A DNA stretch of 64,000 nucleotides from Sorangium cellulosum (GCF_002950945.1 NZ_CP012673.1:9128501-9192500), one strand, 5' to 3'. Counted from the stretch's first letter, positions 17,813 to 27,904 are shown. Numbers and translations: made by a program. Notes: generated by a model from the sequence alone, not told the origin.

Positions 17813-18047
17813 CGTGGCGACACGGGGGGCCGCGGCTCCGCCCGATGTTGCTCCTGTCCACGCGCGGCCCGCGGACGTCGTGCGCGGCGCCAGGGCTCAG
17901 CGCTGCGGTAATCTTGCAGGCTCCCGCGCCCGAGAGGCGGCTTTGCACTACTTCAAACAACCCCGCGGGCGCCCTCTTCTCCAGCAATAACGTCGATCTG
18001 GGCCGCTCACGACCGCGGCCTGCAAAGGGCTCTCTCTCCTGGAGAGC

Positions 18048-18075
18048 TTGACCCAGGATGGTTTGCCTGTAGCCT
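18048..18075 (+). promoter_or_regulatory. Candidate promoter of the GH114 gene, in a 344-base gap
   Basis: TTGACC at 18048-18053 and TAGCCT at 18070-18075, 16 bases apart, 82 bases before ATG 18157. The surrounding gap (17813-18156) shows no gene. Confidence 0.35.
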
Positions 18076-18156
18076 GGGCGCGGCGCCAGGATGCCGGGTG
18101 GGCATCGCCGCGCCCAGCCGGGGCGGCGAGCCCTGGAGGGATGGAGGAGCGCCATC

Positions 18157-19116
18157 ATGAATCGATCGTGGCCCGCGATGGTCAAGTCGTTGATCCCCTT
18201 CCTCTCCGCAGTGCACGTCGCGTGCGGCGAAGCCGGCACGGATCCGGGCGGAGCAGGGGGCACACACCGAGGCTCGCCCGACAGCTCGAGCACGCCGGCG
18301 TCGGCGGCCTCCTCGACGTCCGCCGGAGGGGGCTCCGACATCTGGATCCCGGCGCTCGAGACGTCGTGGCACTGGATGATCGACCACCCCCTGGACCTGG
18401 ACGATCCCAAGGACATGGGGTTGCTCGATCCCACCGGAGCGCCCATCGCGTCGCCGCCTCCGACGGTATACGACATCGACTGGGAGTTCACGCCGGCCGA
18501 GACGGTGGCCGCGCTCCACGCCATGGGCGCCAAGGTCATCTGCTACGTCGACGTCGGCGCGTTCGAGGACTATCGACAGGACGCCGGCGACTTCCCGGAG
18601 TCGGTCAAGGGCAACCCGGACTACCACTGGGAGGGCTCGTTCTGGCTCGATATCCGGCAGATCGACGTCCTCGGGCCGATCATGCAGGCCCGGTTCCAGG
18701 TCTGCAAGGACAAGGGGTTCGACGCCATCGAGCCCGACGAGGTCGACGGCTACGCCAACGACTCGGGGTTCCCCCTCACCTACGAGGACCAGATCGCCTA
18801 CAATCGGTTCATCGCGGATCTCGCCCACGCGATGGGCATGTCCGTCGGGCTCAAGGGCGACATCGAGCAGGCGGAGGACCTGTGGCCGCACTTCGACTGG
18901 ACGCTCAACGAGCAGTGCTTCGAGTATGAAGAGTGCGAGATCCTCGTCGACACCTTCCTGGCGAACGGCAAGGCCGTCTTCGAGGTGGAGTACGACGATC
19001 CGTTCTCCGGTCACATGACCGATCGGTCGCTCTTCTGCGAGCAGGCGAACGCCTGGGGCTTCAACAGCATGGAGATGCCGCTCGACCTCGACGGCGGTCG
19101 ATGGCCCTGCCGCTGA
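18157..19116 (+). CDS. GH114 family endo-alpha-1,4-polygalactosaminidase-like lipoprotein
   Basis: A 319-residue exported glycosidase predicted to cut galactosamine-rich exopolysaccharide. The signal peptide leads to AVHVACGEAG, a probable lipobox, then a Ser/Gly/Ala-rich linker to about residue 65. The TIM-barrel domain carries the family landmarks in order: VYDIDWEFTPAETV, KVICYVDVGAFEDYR, FWLDIR, GFDAIEPDEVDGYANDSGF (with acidic residues in the active site) and GMSVGLKGD, WTLNEQCFEYEECE, ending FEVEYDDP. Domain length is normal. A GGAGG site at 18143-18147 supports ATG 18157. The enzyme could remodel the cell's own biofilm matrix or attack fungal/bacterial galactosaminogalactan. Confidence 0.85.
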   Translation: MNRSWPAMVKSLIPFLSAVHVACGEAGTDPGGAGGTHRGSPDSSSTPASAASSTSAGGGSDIWIPALETSWHWMIDHPLDLDDPKDMGLLDPTGAPIASPPPTVYDIDWEFTPAETVAALHAMGAKVICYVDVGAFEDYRQDAGDFPESVKGNPDYHWEGSFWLDIRQIDVLGPIMQARFQVCKDKGFDAIEPDEVDGYANDSGFPLTYEDQIAYNRFIADLAHAMGMSVGLKGDIEQAEDLWPHFDWTLNEQCFEYEECEILVDTFLANGKAVFEVEYDDPFSGHMTDRSLFCEQANAWGFNSMEMPLDLDGGRWPCR

Positions 19117-19260
19117 CCCGGTCTCCGCGTGGCTCCTGTTCCCGGAGCACATCTCCGGGCTCCAGAGCGCCCTCCGCGCGGCGTGAGCCGATTCGCCGGC
19201 TCGACCCTCCCCGAGCCGGCGCGTGCCCACCCCGGCGGCGCCGTCGCGATCCCGCGCGGA

Positions 19261-19340
19261 CGCGTCCGCGTCTGCCCTAAGGCGTCCACTTCTCCCCAAA
19301 CGCGTCTGCGTCTGCCCAAACGCGTCCGCCGCTGCCCAGG
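19261..19340. repeat. Four tandem 20-bp units upstream of the CHAT gene
   Basis: Four imperfect units of exactly 20 bases, of the form CGCGTCYGCGTCTGCCCAAA, run head to tail. They lie in the 340-base gap between the GH114 gene and the CHAT gene, 117 bases before the latter's start. No gene is visible in the gap. Could bind a regulator or be a simple slippage product. Confidence 0.7.
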
Positions 19341-19456
19341 CCCGTCCGCGCGGCGCCGCGCCGGCCTTCTCGGGGCCGAGACAGCGGCACGAGCGTTGCC
19401 ATCTGCTCGGCGTACCCTCGCTGGATCCCATCCGGCGGGGCTGAGGAGGTTCGCTC

Positions 19457-21813
19457 ATGCTTGCTGCAGCGGAGAGCGCCGGCCGCGTTTCCTCGTCCCC
19501 TTGCAAGGTCGTCCTCGAGCTCCTGCGTGCGACCGATACCGAGAACTCCTTCGCGTTCATGCTCGAAGAGCAGTCCTATGTGCGCCACATCGAAGGGGGC
19601 TCAGGCCGGAGCGCCAGCTTCCCCTGGAGCGACGAGGTGCTGAAGCGCCTCGCCGCGGTCCAGCGCGACAAGGCCGACCCCGAAGCGGCCGCGTGGCTCG
19701 GCGAGGAGATGCGCTCGTTCCTCGATCGGCTCGGCTTTCGCCTCGACGAGGAGCACATCCGGAGAGCGCTGGACGACGGGCGACCTGTCCACATCACCCT
19801 GCGGCTCGCCGCGGCCGAGCTCTTCGCGCTGCCGTGGGAGCTCGTCCCGCTCGGCGCCACCGGACGCCCGCTCGGCAGCTTGCCAGGGTGCTTGCTCCAT
19901 TACGAGTGGCCCGACACCCGGACGGCCAAGCCCGAGCCCGATCCGCCGCGCGAGGGCGGCCGCATCCTCTTCGCCTGGTCCGCCGCCGGCGGCGTCGTCC
20001 CCGCGGACGAGCACCTCGCCGCGATCCGCCACGCCTGTCGGCAGGGGCGCCACCGCGGCCTCGGCGGCAGCCGCGACGTCCTCGCTCACGCGTCGCTGGG
20101 ACGCCTGCAGTCGGCGCTGCGCGCCGAGCCCACGGCCGTGCTCCACCTCCTGTGCCACGGCGGATCGACCGACGCGAGCGGCGCGTCGTACGGCCTGGTC
20201 CTCGACAGCGACGGCGGCGCGAGCCCGGAGGTCGTGGACGCGCGCGCCCTCCAGATGGCGCTCGCCGAGCACCTCGGCTCCCTGCGGCTCGTCGTCCTGA
20301 GCGCCTGCCACAGCGGCAACCCGGGCGCGCTCGACAGCCGCCTCGGCAGCCTGGCGCAGGCGCTGCACAGGGCCGGCATCCCGGCGGTGGTGGCCTCCCG
20401 CTACCCGCTCCCGGTCGACGCCTCCATCGCGCTGACCGAGTCGCTCTACGAGGGGCTGCTCGTCGAGGATCGCGCGCTGTCGGGGGCGCTCCTCGGCGCG
20501 CGCGACCGGCTGCGCGGGCGCGCGGGGTGGGCATCGCTGAGCTGTACACCCGCGACGACGGGCCGGAGCTCCGGCCGATCGTGCGCCGGCCCTACCGGGG
20601 CCTGCTCGCGTTCCAGGAGGACCACGCGCGCTACTTCTTCGGCCGGGAGGCCGAGGTGGAGGCGGCCGTGGCCGGGCTCTCGGCGCTCGTCTCGGCGAGG
20701 GATCCCGCGAGGCCTCGCTTTCTCCTCTGCGCCGGCGCGTCGGGCACGGGCAAGTCGTCGCTGGTGCTGGCCGGGGTGGTGCCGGCGCTCAGGGCGCGCA
20801 GCGAGCCGTGGGCCGTGGCGACGCTGCGCCCGCACGAGGCGGACGTGATCCTCGCGGGCTTCGACGCCGTCCGGCGCCAGGCGGCCCGGCGGCTGCTCGT
20901 GCAGCTGGTCGCGCTCGACGACGGCGCGCGCACCGACCGGCGGCGCCGGGTCTCGTTCGACCAGCTGCGGCGGGGCACCCCTGCCGAGGCCGCGGTCTTC
21001 GGCGAGGTGCTGGAGCGGCTGGCGCACGAGCGCCTCCTGGTGCTGAGCAAGGGCGACGACGGCGCCTGGCCCACCTGCCGGCGCTCGGACCCGGCCGCTC
21101 AGGGCGCCGGCGCCGTCGCGGGCAGGTGCCCCATCGTCGAGATCGCCCACGAGCAGCTCCTCCGCAGCTGGCGCACGCTGCGCACGTGGCTGCGCGAGGA
21201 CGAGCGGAGGCTGCTCGAGCTCCAGCAGCTCGACCGGTGGGTGGCCGAGGCGAAGGGTTTCCCCGAATACGTGCTCGACGCCGACCGGCTCCGCCACGCG
21301 CGCGGTCTCTTGAAGAAGTACCCGGACGACGTCGGCGAGGCGGCGCGCGCGCTGATCCGCCGCAGCGAGAAGGCGGCGCGGCGGAGGCGCTCGTGGCTGC
21401 TCGCCCTGGGCCTCGTCGCGGTCGTGGCCGACGTCGTCGTCGTCACAGGCCTGGCGATGGCCGCGGCCGCCCCGCCGAAAGAATCAGCGATATGTAGCCA
21501 GGATCCGCCTGCCTCCCACGACGCGGGCGCCGCCAGCCCGGACTCCGGCGACGCGGCCACAAGGCCGCCGGTATCCTCCGCCGCTCCGTCGAGCAAACCG
21601 AAGACCCCAATCCGGAAACCACCAAGCCCGGTCCCGAGCAGTTCTGCGGGAGCTGCGGGCAGCGCGCGCCCTGTCGCCAAGGAAGCTCCTAGCGGTCGAG
21701 CTGACGCGTCGAACGAGGCGCCGGACGGCGGACCTGGAACGCCAAACAAGGTTCGAGGCAGTATAAGGCGCCCATTCGAGCGCGACGAGCCGAAGCTGCC
21801 GTACATCCGGTGA
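19457..21813 (+). pseudogene. CHAT protease-STAND NTPase gene, frameshifted and internally deleted
   Basis: The first frame (from ATG 19457, ribosome site GAGGAGGT) encodes a caspase-like CHAT domain with the His/Cys dyad H234 (HLLCHGG) and C284 (LSACHSGN). At about 20540 the frame is lost: WASL is followed by SCTPATT instead of the expected QLYTRDD, which continues in another frame. Insertion of one base, restoring CTGCAGCTG, would rejoin them. The second frame carries PYRGLLAF, a FFGRE box and Walker A (GASGTGKSS), then jumps directly to the late STAND region (ARRLLVQLV, IAHEQLLRSW). The Walker B and sensor core, usually about 250 residues, is missing. One transmembrane helix (WLLALGLVAVVADVVVV) and a Pro/Ser-rich tail follow. 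Likely a decayed conflict-system effector. Confidence 0.75.
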
Positions 21814-22440
21814 ACTCGCCTCCTCGTGAACAGCGCGTTAGCCGCTCTCGAGAGCGGGCCCCGAGCTGGCCGGCAAGGGCGGCTCGGTAGCAGTCATTCG
21901 ACAACTTCACGGTGCACGTCGGCTGGGTCCTCATGTCCGTACGACGCTCTCGAGCCCCGTCTGTCGTCCAACTGCTCGCGTGCGAGGGCGAGAAGGCGCG
22001 CGCGGGAGGTGATAGATGAGGATGGCGCCGTAGTACCCCCGATCTCGCCGGCGTCCTCCTCGGCGCTGCGACCGCCCCCGAGTTCGTGCTTGAGAACCTC
22101 GACGCCGCGGCCGCGCTATCTGCTAGGACGGCACGTAGGCCTCGCAGTCACTTATTCAGTGCCACCGCCATGCGGAGCTCTTCCTCTGTCTCGTTCGCCG
22201 TCCCTGCCCTCCCCTTCCCTTGCGCGTTCTCTCCGGAGTGATCATCCTATAGAACCTTACGCGATCCGCATCCCTCCTGGAAAAGTGACGCTGTATCAGC
22301 AACTTATCCATGCGTCGAGGGGGCGGCTTTCGCTCCACAGCCTGCGCGGCCAAACGTACTGACTTGCGCCGAGCAGCGCTCGCATCGGCTTGCTGACGCT
22401 CAGGCCATGCCGAGCACGCGCAGGCGTCGCATCCCGGAGT
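21814..22440. other. 627-base gap without a convincing gene
   Basis: No gene could be supported. One frame near 22040-22115 reads protein-like (DLAGVLLGAATAPEF and beyond) but is broken by stops on both sides and may be a remnant. Codon bias is weaker here than in flanking genes. No repeats or clear promoter were found. Confidence 0.4.
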
Positions 22441-23364
22441 ATGCTATGCATGCAGGCTATGCGTCGCACGCCTCAGCACCCCGCTCCCCGCGTTCTCACG
22501 CTGGACGGGTTCGGCGCCGGGGGCTTGCCCTTGTGTGTGGTTCGCGTCCCACGACAAAGGCAGCCCACGCTGCCGCCCGGGCCGCTCATCTCGACCTTCT
22601 TCATGGTTTTCGTGCTGACGGCGGGAAGGGGGCGAGGCCGTCATCTGGAGCAGGTCAATCTTCATGCCGGGGATATCCACCTCATCCCCGCGGGCGTGGA
22701 GCATCAGCCCCTCGATGTCGGCGACCTGGAGGGATGGATCGTGGGCTTTGATCCGACGCTGCTGAGCACTCCGGAGCGGCTGCCGGGACGACCACGAATC
22801 CGAGGCGATGCGAAGGACGCGCCGGTGCGCAGCCTCTTTCTCCGGGGACTGCTCCGGCTGCGGCCCGGAGAGCCCCGGCGGCAGCGAATCGAGCGCCTGG
22901 TGGCCGAGATGGATACCGAGCTGCGAGAGGCCCAGTGGGGCGCGGACAACGCCGCGCTCGCATTGTTTACCCTCCTGATCACGGAGCTCATCCGCGAGCT
23001 TTCGGAGCACGCGCCTCTGGCGTCGCCCATGCTCAGCGGGCTCGTGCAGGATGCGCTCAGGTTCATCGAGGCGCACTGTCTGGAGCCCCTCTCGCTTCAG
23101 GACGTCGCGTCGGCGGTCGGGCGCACGCCTTCGCACCTGGCCAACGCCATCCGCCGGGAGACAGGGCTGACGGTGGGGGACTGGCTGCGCGAGCATCGCA
23201 TAGCCGAGGCCCGGCGGCGGCTCCTGGAGACGGACGCGAGCATCGAGAGCATCGCAGACCAGGTTGGCTACGCCGACGTCACCCATTTCATTCGCACCTT
23301 CCGGCGCGCCCAAGGGATGACCCCCCGGGTCTTTCGCGATCAGCGCCGCCGCCCCGGGGCTTGA
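22441..23364 (+). CDS. AraC/XylS-family transcriptional regulator
   Basis: A regulator of about 307 residues. The N-terminal half is a cupin-like ligand domain (LISTFFMVFVLTAGRGRG, HAGDIHLIPAGVEHQ). The C-terminal 100 residues hold two helix-turn-helix motifs: LSLQDVASAVGRTPSHLANAIRRE and IESIADQVGYADVTHFIRTFRR, the hallmark of AraC proteins, ending in MTPRVFRDQRR. The start is uncertain: ATG 22441, 22450 and 22459 are in frame. It precedes an FAD monooxygenase by 91 bases on the same strand, and this pairing suggests it controls that enzyme in response to a small aromatic-type ligand. Confidence 0.88.
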   Translation: MLCMQAMRRTPQHPAPRVLTLDGFGAGGLPLCVVRVPRQRQPTLPPGPLISTFFMVFVLTAGRGRGRHLEQVNLHAGDIHLIPAGVEHQPLDVGDLEGWIVGFDPTLLSTPERLPGRPRIRGDAKDAPVRSLFLRGLLRLRPGEPRRQRIERLVAEMDTELREAQWGADNAALALFTLLITELIRELSEHAPLASPMLSGLVQDALRFIEAHCLEPLSLQDVASAVGRTPSHLANAIRRETGLTVGDWLREHRIAEARRRLLETDASIESIADQVGYADVTHFIRTFRRAQGMTPRVFRDQRRRPGA

Positions 23365-23455
23365 AGGCCCCGCCATCCGACCCCAATCCAGGCCGATTTC
23401 CGCCCCAAGCCACGCTCTGCCGGCGTGCGCCGTCGATGGCTAGAGTCGATGCATC

Positions 23456-24670
23456 ATGACGACTTCAGCAACCCACGGGCGCCGCGTTTTGATCGTCGGA
23501 CTTGGCATCGCCGGCATCGCCACGGCCCTGCGGCTGCACAGGGCCGGCTGGGAGCCCGTGATCATCGAGAGGGCCCCCGAGCGCCGCAACGGCGGCTACT
23601 TCATTGCCCTATTCGGCACGGGCCAGGCGTCCGCCAAGCGGCTCGGCGTGCTCGAGGCCATGGGCAACCGCAAGCACCCGCAAACCAAGACGTACGAGGT
23701 CGACCGGGCCAATCGTCGTCGCAAGGGCATGACCTTCGCCGACGTGCCCGGCGAGCCGCGCATGCTGCTGCGCGGCGACGTCGAGAATGCGCTGTTCAAC
23801 GCGCTGCCGGAGCGGGTGGAGATCCGCTTCTCGACTGTCCCCACGGGGATGGATCCAGGAGGTCGCGGCGTCGATGTCACGACGACCCACACGAAGACGG
23901 GCGAGACCGTGACCGAGCACTTCGACCTCGTGGTGGGGGCTGACGGAATGCGCTCGACCGTCCGGAAGCTCGTCTTCGGCCCGCACGAAGATTTCCTCTA
24001 CCCGCTAAATTACATGATCGGGGCGGCCATCCTGAGCGAACCCGTCCGCGGCTATCACCTGCATGATGGGCTGGTCCTTGCCGAGACCGGGCGGTCGGCG
24101 TGGGTATTCCCCTTCGCGGGCCACAACCCAGGCGTGCTCTTCTCCTACCACGTGGACGACATCGATGCGCAGTTCCGGAGGCCCCCCATCGAGTCGATGC
24201 GCAGGGCTTACGGACCAGAACCGGAAGGGCCCGTGCTGAGGCAGCTCCTCGACGATTTCGCGGCCGCAGACGAGTACCTGTTCGACTCGGTCAATCAGGT
24301 TCGCATGAATCGCTGGCACAAGGGGCGGGTCGTGCTGGTCGGCGACGCTGCGTGGTGCTTGACGCTGTATTCAGGGATGGGCGCTTCGACCGGCATGGCC
24401 GGGAGTGAGCTTCTGGGCAACATGCTGGAGAAGTACCCTGACGACGTGGGACGCGCGCTCGTCGCCTGGGAGGAGAAGCTGCGCCCGTTCATCACGAGCC
24501 TGCAGGCCGACGGGCTGAGAATGAGGGCGCTCTTCACACCGTCCGGGGAAGCTCAGCGGATCCTGCGCGCGGCGTTCGTCCGCCTCGCCAGCTCGCCCGT
24601 CACGCGCCCGATCTTCCGACGACTGACCATCAATGACCAGCTGAAGATGCGCGACATCGTCGCGCAGTAG
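23456..24670 (+). CDS. FAD-dependent monooxygenase (PHBH/TetX-like)
   Basis: A 404-residue cytoplasmic group A flavin monooxygenase. It has the N-terminal dinucleotide fold VLIVGLGIAGIATALRLHRAG with a Glu at the end of the second strand (VIIERAP), the DG motif (LVVGADGMRSTVRK) and the GD motif (VVLVGDAAWCLTLYSGMGAS) that binds the flavin phosphate. The C-terminal region has the length of aromatic hydroxylases and TetX-type enzymes. Likely hydroxylates or inactivates an aromatic or polyketide-like compound with NAD(P)H and oxygen. It sits behind the AraC gene, probably its regulator. The natural substrate is unknown. Confidence 0.85.
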   Translation: MTTSATHGRRVLIVGLGIAGIATALRLHRAGWEPVIIERAPERRNGGYFIALFGTGQASAKRLGVLEAMGNRKHPQTKTYEVDRANRRRKGMTFADVPGEPRMLLRGDVENALFNALPERVEIRFSTVPTGMDPGGRGVDVTTTHTKTGETVTEHFDLVVGADGMRSTVRKLVFGPHEDFLYPLNYMIGAAILSEPVRGYHLHDGLVLAETGRSAWVFPFAGHNPGVLFSYHVDDIDAQFRRPPIESMRRAYGPEPEGPVLRQLLDDFAAADEYLFDSVNQVRMNRWHKGRVVLVGDAAWCLTLYSGMGASTGMAGSELLGNMLEKYPDDVGRALVAWEEKLRPFITSLQADGLRMRALFTPSGEAQRILRAAFVRLASSPVTRPIFRRLTINDQLKMRDIVAQ

Positions 24671-25326
24671 GTCCCTCTGTCTCGCGTGTGGTCGTCGCCA
24701 CATCCAGCGACAACGCCGATCGTAGTGCCCCCGCCGACACCGCGGGATCTCGAGGGCCTGGATCCGCCGTGCGACCAGCATGCCGAGCGGTCCCTCCCTC
24801 TCGCGTCGGCGCAGTGCCTACTGGTCCTCCTGGCCGAGCTGGAGTCCCCTGAACCTGGCCCTCGGCTGCTTTCGTTCTTCGCTCACGCCCCCCAGACGCA
24901 AGAGCCGGGCGAAACGGATCGTCAAAACCGAGGCGCGGCACTAGGCTAGGGGTCTATCCCGGTAGGGGGGCTGTTCAGTGGTTGGAGGTGTTCGTCAACC
25001 AATGGGTGGCGAACAGCACCCGCCCAGAAATCCGCTGCGCCTCGCACGATGGCGCTTGACGATGGCGGCGGTACCGTGCTCCCGGCATGCGCTTCGGCCT
25101 CTACGACCGGAGCGGCGGAGAGGGGCCGCGCCGAGCTCGCGCCCCCGCTCCTCCTCGCCGGCACCGTCGCGAGCGCCACGTCGGGGCGCCGTGACGCACC
25201 TGACGCGCAGAATGTGTTAAAATTATCAACTTGGCCGCGATCACTATCGCCTCTCCCGGCGGCGGCGGCAGCGCACAGGAGGGCATGGCTGTGTTGCCCT
25301 CGCGGCCACACCACGGAGGTGACGCC
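24671..25326. other. 656-base gap between converging genes
   Basis: Nothing supportable was found. A short AT-rich patch at about 25208-25230 (AATGTGTTAAAATTATCAAC) could be a promoter or protein-binding site but has no gene close behind it on either strand. Confidence 0.4.
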
Positions 25327-26085
25327 TCAGTCGATCTTCCGGGCCCACGCCCCGAAGACCATATCGCCCACGTACGTGGCGTTCGCCTTCGCCCGCTCCC
25401 CGAGGAGGCGCTCCTCGAGCGTGTCGATGTCGATCTCGGCCTCCGTGGCGACGCCCTGCTTCACGATGCGAGGCAACATCACACGGACGATGGCGCCGGT
25501 GCGGTGGACGAGCTTCGGCGTCTGCACGACGGCCTCCGCGCGCACGCGCTCGACGGCGAGGCCCGCCTGCTCGAGCACGGTCGCGAGGTGAAAACCCATG
25601 TGAATGTCGGCGCCCTCTCGCTCCACCGTCTGCCAGATCCAGTGATGCACGCGCTCGTGGAGCGGCAGGGGCGCGACGGAGGCCGGCACCATCGTGGCGT
25701 CGAGCTCCTGAAAGACGACCAGACCGCCGGGGCGCAGGGCGCCGGAGAGCCGGCGCAAGGCCGCCACGGCGTCGGGCTGGTACATCAGGACGCGCCGGCC
25801 GACGACCACATCGAAGAGGCCGAGCTCGGGCGACAGCGCGCCCAGGTCGCCCTCGGCAAAGGTCACGTTGGAAAGACCGAGCTCGCGGGCCCGGTCTCGC
25901 GCCGCCGCGAGCGGCTGCACGTCGCGGTCGATGCCCACGACCTGCCCCTGCGCCCCGACGCGCTGCGCGACCATGAACGAGACATCCCCGCGACCACAGC
26001 CCACGTCGAGGACGCGCATGCCGGCGCCAATGCCCGCATCGGCCAGCAGCCGCTCCGTCATCTCGGCAACCATGTCATTACTCAT
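25327..26085 (-). CDS. SAM-dependent methyltransferase (UbiE/Methyltransf_11 type)
   Basis: A 252-residue class I methyltransferase. Motif I is MRVLDVGCGRGDVSFMVAQ, the ribose-binding acid is in VVGIDRDVQPLAAA, then FAEGDLGAL and FDVVVGRRVLMYQPD, all in canonical spacing. A long alpha-helical insertion (PLHERVHHWIWQTVERE) lies before the last strands, as in small-molecule methyltransferases. The frame runs 76 codons further upstream into Arg/Pro-rich sequence that overlaps the promoter of the divergent PAP2 gene. I chose ATG 26085 (MSNDMVAE), which lacks a strong ribosome site; ATG 26151 is the alternative. Substrate unknown. Confidence 0.78.
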   Translation of the reverse strand: MSNDMVAEMTERLLADAGIGAGMRVLDVGCGRGDVSFMVAQRVGAQGQVVGIDRDVQPLAAARDRARELGLSNVTFAEGDLGALSPELGLFDVVVGRRVLMYQPDAVAALRRLSGALRPGGLVVFQELDATMVPASVAPLPLHERVHHWIWQTVEREGADIHMGFHLATVLEQAGLAVERVRAEAVVQTPKLVHRTGAIVRVMLPRIVKQGVATEAEIDIDTLEERLLGERAKANATYVGDMVFGAWARKID

Positions 26086-26315
26086 GGCGTCAACGCGTAC
26101 CGCGAGCGGCACCTCCGCGGAAGGGCGCCGCTTGCTCCGGGATTGGCGCATCTTTCGATCCCAGGACGAGGCGCGCACGATCCTCGCCCTGGCTCGAACG
26201 ACGCCCGGCGAAGCGCCGACGATACGCGGGATGGCACCACAGCTGCATCGCGGCCCGGGACGGGCGCCGCCCCCGCGGATCGGCGGCGGGGCGCCCGGCT
26301 CAAGCGAGGTCAACG

Positions 26316-26939
26316 ATGCCGAAGAAGAACGTCGCCGCCGCGGCGACCTTGATCGGTACAGCGGCCGCTGCCGCGCTGGGATTCGGGCTGCTCGCCGGCC
26401 GCGTGGCCGAGCGCGAGACGTGCGGCGCGGACAAACGCGCCCGGCGGAAGGCGAAGAAACGCGCGAAGCGCAAGATGAAGAAGGCCGCGGCGGCCGTGGG
26501 CCCGCTCGGCAAGTGGTACACCCACGTGCCGCTGTCGCTGCTCGCGGCCGGCGTGCTCGAGCGGCAGGGCAAGACGGGCGGCGCCTTGACGATCGCGGGC
26601 GCCTCGCTCGGCGCCGCGGCGCTGAGCCGCATCCTCGACCGCGCGGTGAAGCACCGCGCGCCTCCCCCGGGGCGCAACGAGCCGTGGGAGCAGAGCTTCC
26701 CGAGCGGCCACGCGCTCGAGACGACCGCCGCGGCCATCGCCGGCGGCTACGTGCTGGTGCGCGAGGGCGTCGCCGGCCCCTGGGTCACCGTGCCGCTCGC
26801 GCTCGCCTCGGCCGCCTCGGGGATGAGCCGGCTGGTGCTCGACCGGCACTGGGCGACCGACTCGCTCGGCGGATACCTCGCCGGCATCGCCCTCGGCACC
26901 GCGTCCGCGGGCGTCTACGAGCTCACCCGCCCCGGCTGA
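26316..26939 (+). CDS. PAP2-family membrane phosphatase
   Basis: A 207-residue type 2 phosphatidic acid phosphatase-like protein. It begins with one hydrophobic helix, then a Lys/Arg-rich stretch (ADKRARRKAKKRAKRK) that probably faces the cytoplasm. The three phosphatase motifs are present: KHRAPPPGR (motif I, a K-x-R variant), PSGHALETT (motif II with the catalytic His) and SRLVLDRHWATD (motif III). Predicted to dephosphorylate a lipid or isoprenoid phosphate at the membrane. It lies near an operon with isoprenoid-synthase-like genes, but on the opposite strand and separated by 125 bases, so a link is speculative. Confidence 0.85.
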   Translation: MPKKNVAAAATLIGTAAAAALGFGLLAGRVAERETCGADKRARRKAKKRAKRKMKKAAAAVGPLGKWYTHVPLSLLAAGVLERQGKTGGALTIAGASLGAAALSRILDRAVKHRAPPPGRNEPWEQSFPSGHALETTAAAIAGGYVLVREGVAGPWVTVPLALASAASGMSRLVLDRHWATDSLGGYLAGIALGTASAGVYELTRPG

Positions 26940-27064
26940 GCGCGCGGCGACACGGGCACGCCGGCTGTGGCGCCACGTCACGCGTGGGGCGGAATGCCAT
27001 GGCGTCCCGGAGAGAGGGAGCGCGCCCAGGGCACGCCGCTCCGCGCCAGGCCAGGCGCCACGAG

Positions 27065-27904
27065 CTAGGCGTCAGGTCCTCGGCGCGCGCGCTCGGCGCT
27101 GCGCCTGAACGCAGAGGCGACGCGGGCATCCATCTCCGCCACGAGGTCGGGCGCGTCCATGTCCCGCGACAAGTAGCTGGTCAACCCGTCCGTGTTCGCC
27201 TCGAGCACCACCCAGCGCCCGTCGCGGCGCTGGAGGAGATCCACGCAGCCGAACGACGTCGCGAGACCCAGCGCCGAGAGCGCCTTCTCGGCCTCGCGCG
27301 CCGCCTCGGCCGGCGCGTCGCCGGGGAGATGGTAGTAACGCGCCCCCGCCGACCAGGCCACCCACAGCGAGCGCTCGGCGCCAGGCGGAAACCGGCGCAC
27401 CGACCAGCCGAAGAGCTGGCCCTCTGCGATATGGATCCGGTAGACCATGGGGTCGTCCATCTCGATGAGCTCCTGGACGAGCAGCGGTATCGGCCAGAGC
27501 CGCGTCACCCGCGTCTCGGGCGTCAGCACCCGGTGGCCCAGGCCGCCGCAACCGAGCGGCCACTTGAGGACCCAGCGGCGATCCCGCTCGCGCGCCGCGA
27601 ACGCGCGGAGCTCGTCCTCGCTGCCGATGAGCCGCCATTCCGGCGTGCTCACGCGCGCGCGCTGGAACACGCGCGCCTGCGCTCGCTTGTCCTCGCACAG
27701 GCGCATCGCCTCGTAAGGAATGAACAGCGGGCAAGGCGGCGGCTCGTCGCGATCCCAGGCGAGCAGATAGGCGAGGTCGCACTCGAGCGCCGGGCATCGA
27801 TCCCCGGTGATCAAGGGCGCCCCGGTCGTGCGCGAGAGGCGCTCCGGCAAGTCGCTGAAGACGGGGCGATAAGGCCCCACGTGGAGGATCACGGACTTTG
27901 CCAT
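27065..27904 (-). CDS. ATP-grasp ligase of the peptide/isoprenoid operon
   Basis: A 279-residue ATP-grasp protein, likely forming an amide or ester bond through an acyl-phosphate. The phosphate-binding loop is WVLKWPLGCGGLGHRV. A second part, PLLVQELIEMDDPMVYRIH, holds the usual nucleotide-contacting Glu, and the end has the Mg-binding pattern GCVDLL...WVVLEANTDG. The size and layout match the RimK-like ligases found in RiPP and amino-acid ligation pathways. An AAGGAG site precedes ATG 27904. It is the last gene of the five-gene minus-strand run, 74 bases after the metalloprotein gene. The likely partner is the small peptide at 31641-31841, but the peptide's C-terminus lacks a recognisable graspetide core. 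Confidence 0.75.
   Translation of the reverse strand: MAKSVILHVGPYRPVFSDLPERLSRTTGAPLITGDRCPALECDLAYLLAWDRDEPPPCPLFIPYEAMRLCEDKRAQARVFQRARVSTPEWRLIGSEDELRAFAARERDRRWVLKWPLGCGGLGHRVLTPETRVTRLWPIPLLVQELIEMDDPMVYRIHIAEGQLFGWSVRRFPPGAERSLWVAWSAGARYYHLPGDAPAEAAREAEKALSALGLATSFGCVDLLQRRDGRWVVLEANTDGLTSYLSRDMDAPDLVAEMDARVASAFRRSAERARRGPDA

Noticed and set aside
21826..22362. Possible plus-strand gene in the gap before the AraC regulator
   Set aside because: Ser/Arg/Pro-rich composition, no ribosome site, no domain; a protein-like stretch in a different frame is interrupted by stops.
26316..27904. Counting the PAP2 phosphatase as part of the isoprenoid operon
   Set aside because: It is on the opposite strand with its own 3' end facing the ATP-grasp gene; nearness alone is weak support.
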